Source: Ascidia mentula (Eukaryota; Chordata; Ascidiacea; Phlebobranchia; Ascidiidae). Taken from it: a DNA stretch of 64,000 nt. The notes under the pieces were generated by a model that was given only the letters and a program-made list of their open reading frames with translations, ran no database searches and was not told the origin of the DNA. Positions 63,201 to 64,000 of the stretch are shown here, in pieces. The translations under genes were made by a program, and so were the position numbers. Every line of letters begins with the position of its first letter. Within the stretch, counting starts at the first letter, position 1. The stretch is from contig OX387200.1 in NCBI GenBank assembly GCA_947561715.1, positions 17,982,501 to 18,046,500 of the forward strand. Reading direction: 5' to 3'.

Positions 63201-63681
63201 TAGACGTCACCGCAGTTCCAAAGTTGTTCACCCGCGACCATTTATTGGAAGAAAACTGTTTGACAGATTTTGAACGATATTTGGTGCAGTGTTGTGAGGT
63301 GAGTTATTTCATGGATATTTAAGAAAAACTTCTACGTTTTTTGTCTTTAGTTGATTTCATCCCAGGGCACAATGGGCACCACAATGCCTTCAGTATTATT
63401 TGACATCCTCTGTTCAAGAGCTTGTCACGGTAAGGTTGTACACATAAAAAACATTCATGTTGAAAATTGTAATTTTTTAATCAGGCGCAATCAGGTTTGG
63501 CGATGAACTCGACAACTGTATCTGCGATAAATTGATTGAAGAACTTTCCAGCTGTAAACTCCCATTTCAGTGTGCGCATGGGCGGCCGAGCGTTTATCCC
63601 GTGATTACGTTGCTGCAAAACAATGCAGGGAAACGCGAAAGAATTAATTTTAAATCGCTCAATCTTTTTCTTCACGCATAA
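60222..63681 (+). CDS. MLH3: DNA mismatch repair / meiotic recombination protein MLH3
   Basis: Fourteen exons: 60222..60432, 60525..60951, 61049..61205, 61279..61391, 61442..61598, 61678..61855, 61908..62048, 62124..62217, 62282..62351, 62433..62516, 62567..62741, 62991..63298, 63351..63429, 63485..63681. They join to 796 residues. The N-terminal GHKL ATPase has EELVMNSLDAA, DNGHGF and YFGFRGEALCSIAQ. The linker is short; vertebrate MLH3 is about 1,450 residues. The C-terminal domain keeps the metal-dependent endonuclease motif DQHAVHERIRLE (587-598), plus ACHGAIRF and LPFQCAHGRPSVYP. With MLH1 it forms MutL-gamma, which nicks DNA in mismatch repair and resolves meiotic crossovers. Three Met codons in a row begin the protein. 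The donor after exon 5 (GTTTGC) and the exon 3 acceptor are the weakest junctions. Confidence 0.93.
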
Positions 63682-64000
63682 ATTCTGAAAGAAAAACGTT
63701 TTGAAATTATTGTTATTTGTTATTCTCACAGTAGGGGGTTTTCCTATAACTATAGTTTTTGAAGTGTGGCATTTGGTTTTAAATGAACTTTATTAAAACA
63801 TATATTTTATTATATTACTCTATTTAGTGAAATTTTTGTTTTGATCAAATTGTGTGTTTGCACAAGAATTTTCTACTGTATTCCAATATAATAAATGCAT
63901 GTAACTTTGTAATGATGAATCACATCTTTTATTTGGGGCAAGTATTCTTATTTTGGTTCAAATATAGCTGTTTTTGCCTTCTTCTAGTTACATATGTTGT
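63682..64000. other. MLH3 3' flank
   Basis: AT-rich sequence after the MLH3 stop. An AATAAA near 63,890 could end the transcript. Nothing else is recognisable before the window edge. Confidence 0.5.

Overview
The window looks like nuclear DNA from an ascidian tunicate, close to Ciona. It is AT-rich and gene-dense. Most genes have many short exons and small introns (down to about 50 bases), and the proteins are clear one-to-one counterparts of vertebrate proteins. Several genes have a good 3' splice site just upstream of the ATG with no visible partner donor, and one gene cluster has almost no intergenic DNA; both fit spliced-leader trans-splicing and operons. No plasmid, phage, retrovirus-like or other virus-like element was seen. 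Exon coordinates below were read by hand from splice sites, frame continuity and similarity to remembered family members, so single boundaries may be off by a few bases.

Layout, left to right. 1-5,533 (-): two tandem ABHD1/ABHD3-type alpha/beta hydrolases; the first runs off the left edge. 5,828-6,241 (-): a TFPT/INO80F-like chromatin subunit. 8,040-13,802 (+): two tandem ARF/ARL-type small GTPases. 15,013-18,683 (-): tubulin-folding cofactor E. 18,684-29,815: 11 kb with no gene found, most of it richer in GC and CpG than the rest. 29,816-35,521 (+): an ERF/ETV3-type ETS repressor. 37,485-42,495 (-): an eight-exon secreted acidic protein that I read as a chromogranin-type granin, the most interesting object here. 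44,120-49,502 (+): NPEPL1, TRIAP1, PIGM and NIT2, with TRIAP1 and PIGM overlapping in different frames. 50,424-55,894 (-): CFAP91. 56,752-59,661 (-): CEP120 as one giant exon. 60,222-63,681 (+): MLH3, head-to-head with CEP120.

The genes do not form one pathway. Sub-themes are: cilia and centrioles (CFAP91, CEP120, with TBCE supplying tubulin); mitochondrial and GPI-anchor housekeeping (TRIAP1, PIGM, with NIT2 in the same apparent operon); DNA repair (MLH3); signalling and membrane traffic (ARF/ARL pair, ERF); and regulated secretion (granin). Mobile DNA is sparse: a 179-bp hAT-type MITE in a CFAP91 intron, a long-TIR MITE in a granin intron, and a tRNA-type SINE fragment in another granin intron. 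A near-perfect 46-bp foldback lies just past the granin stop codon.

CpG content is strongly mosaic. Housekeeping genes, or their 5' halves, are CpG-depleted, while the granin, ERF 3' exons, ABHD copy B and the gene-free domain keep CpG. This matches the mosaic gene-body methylation known in Ciona.
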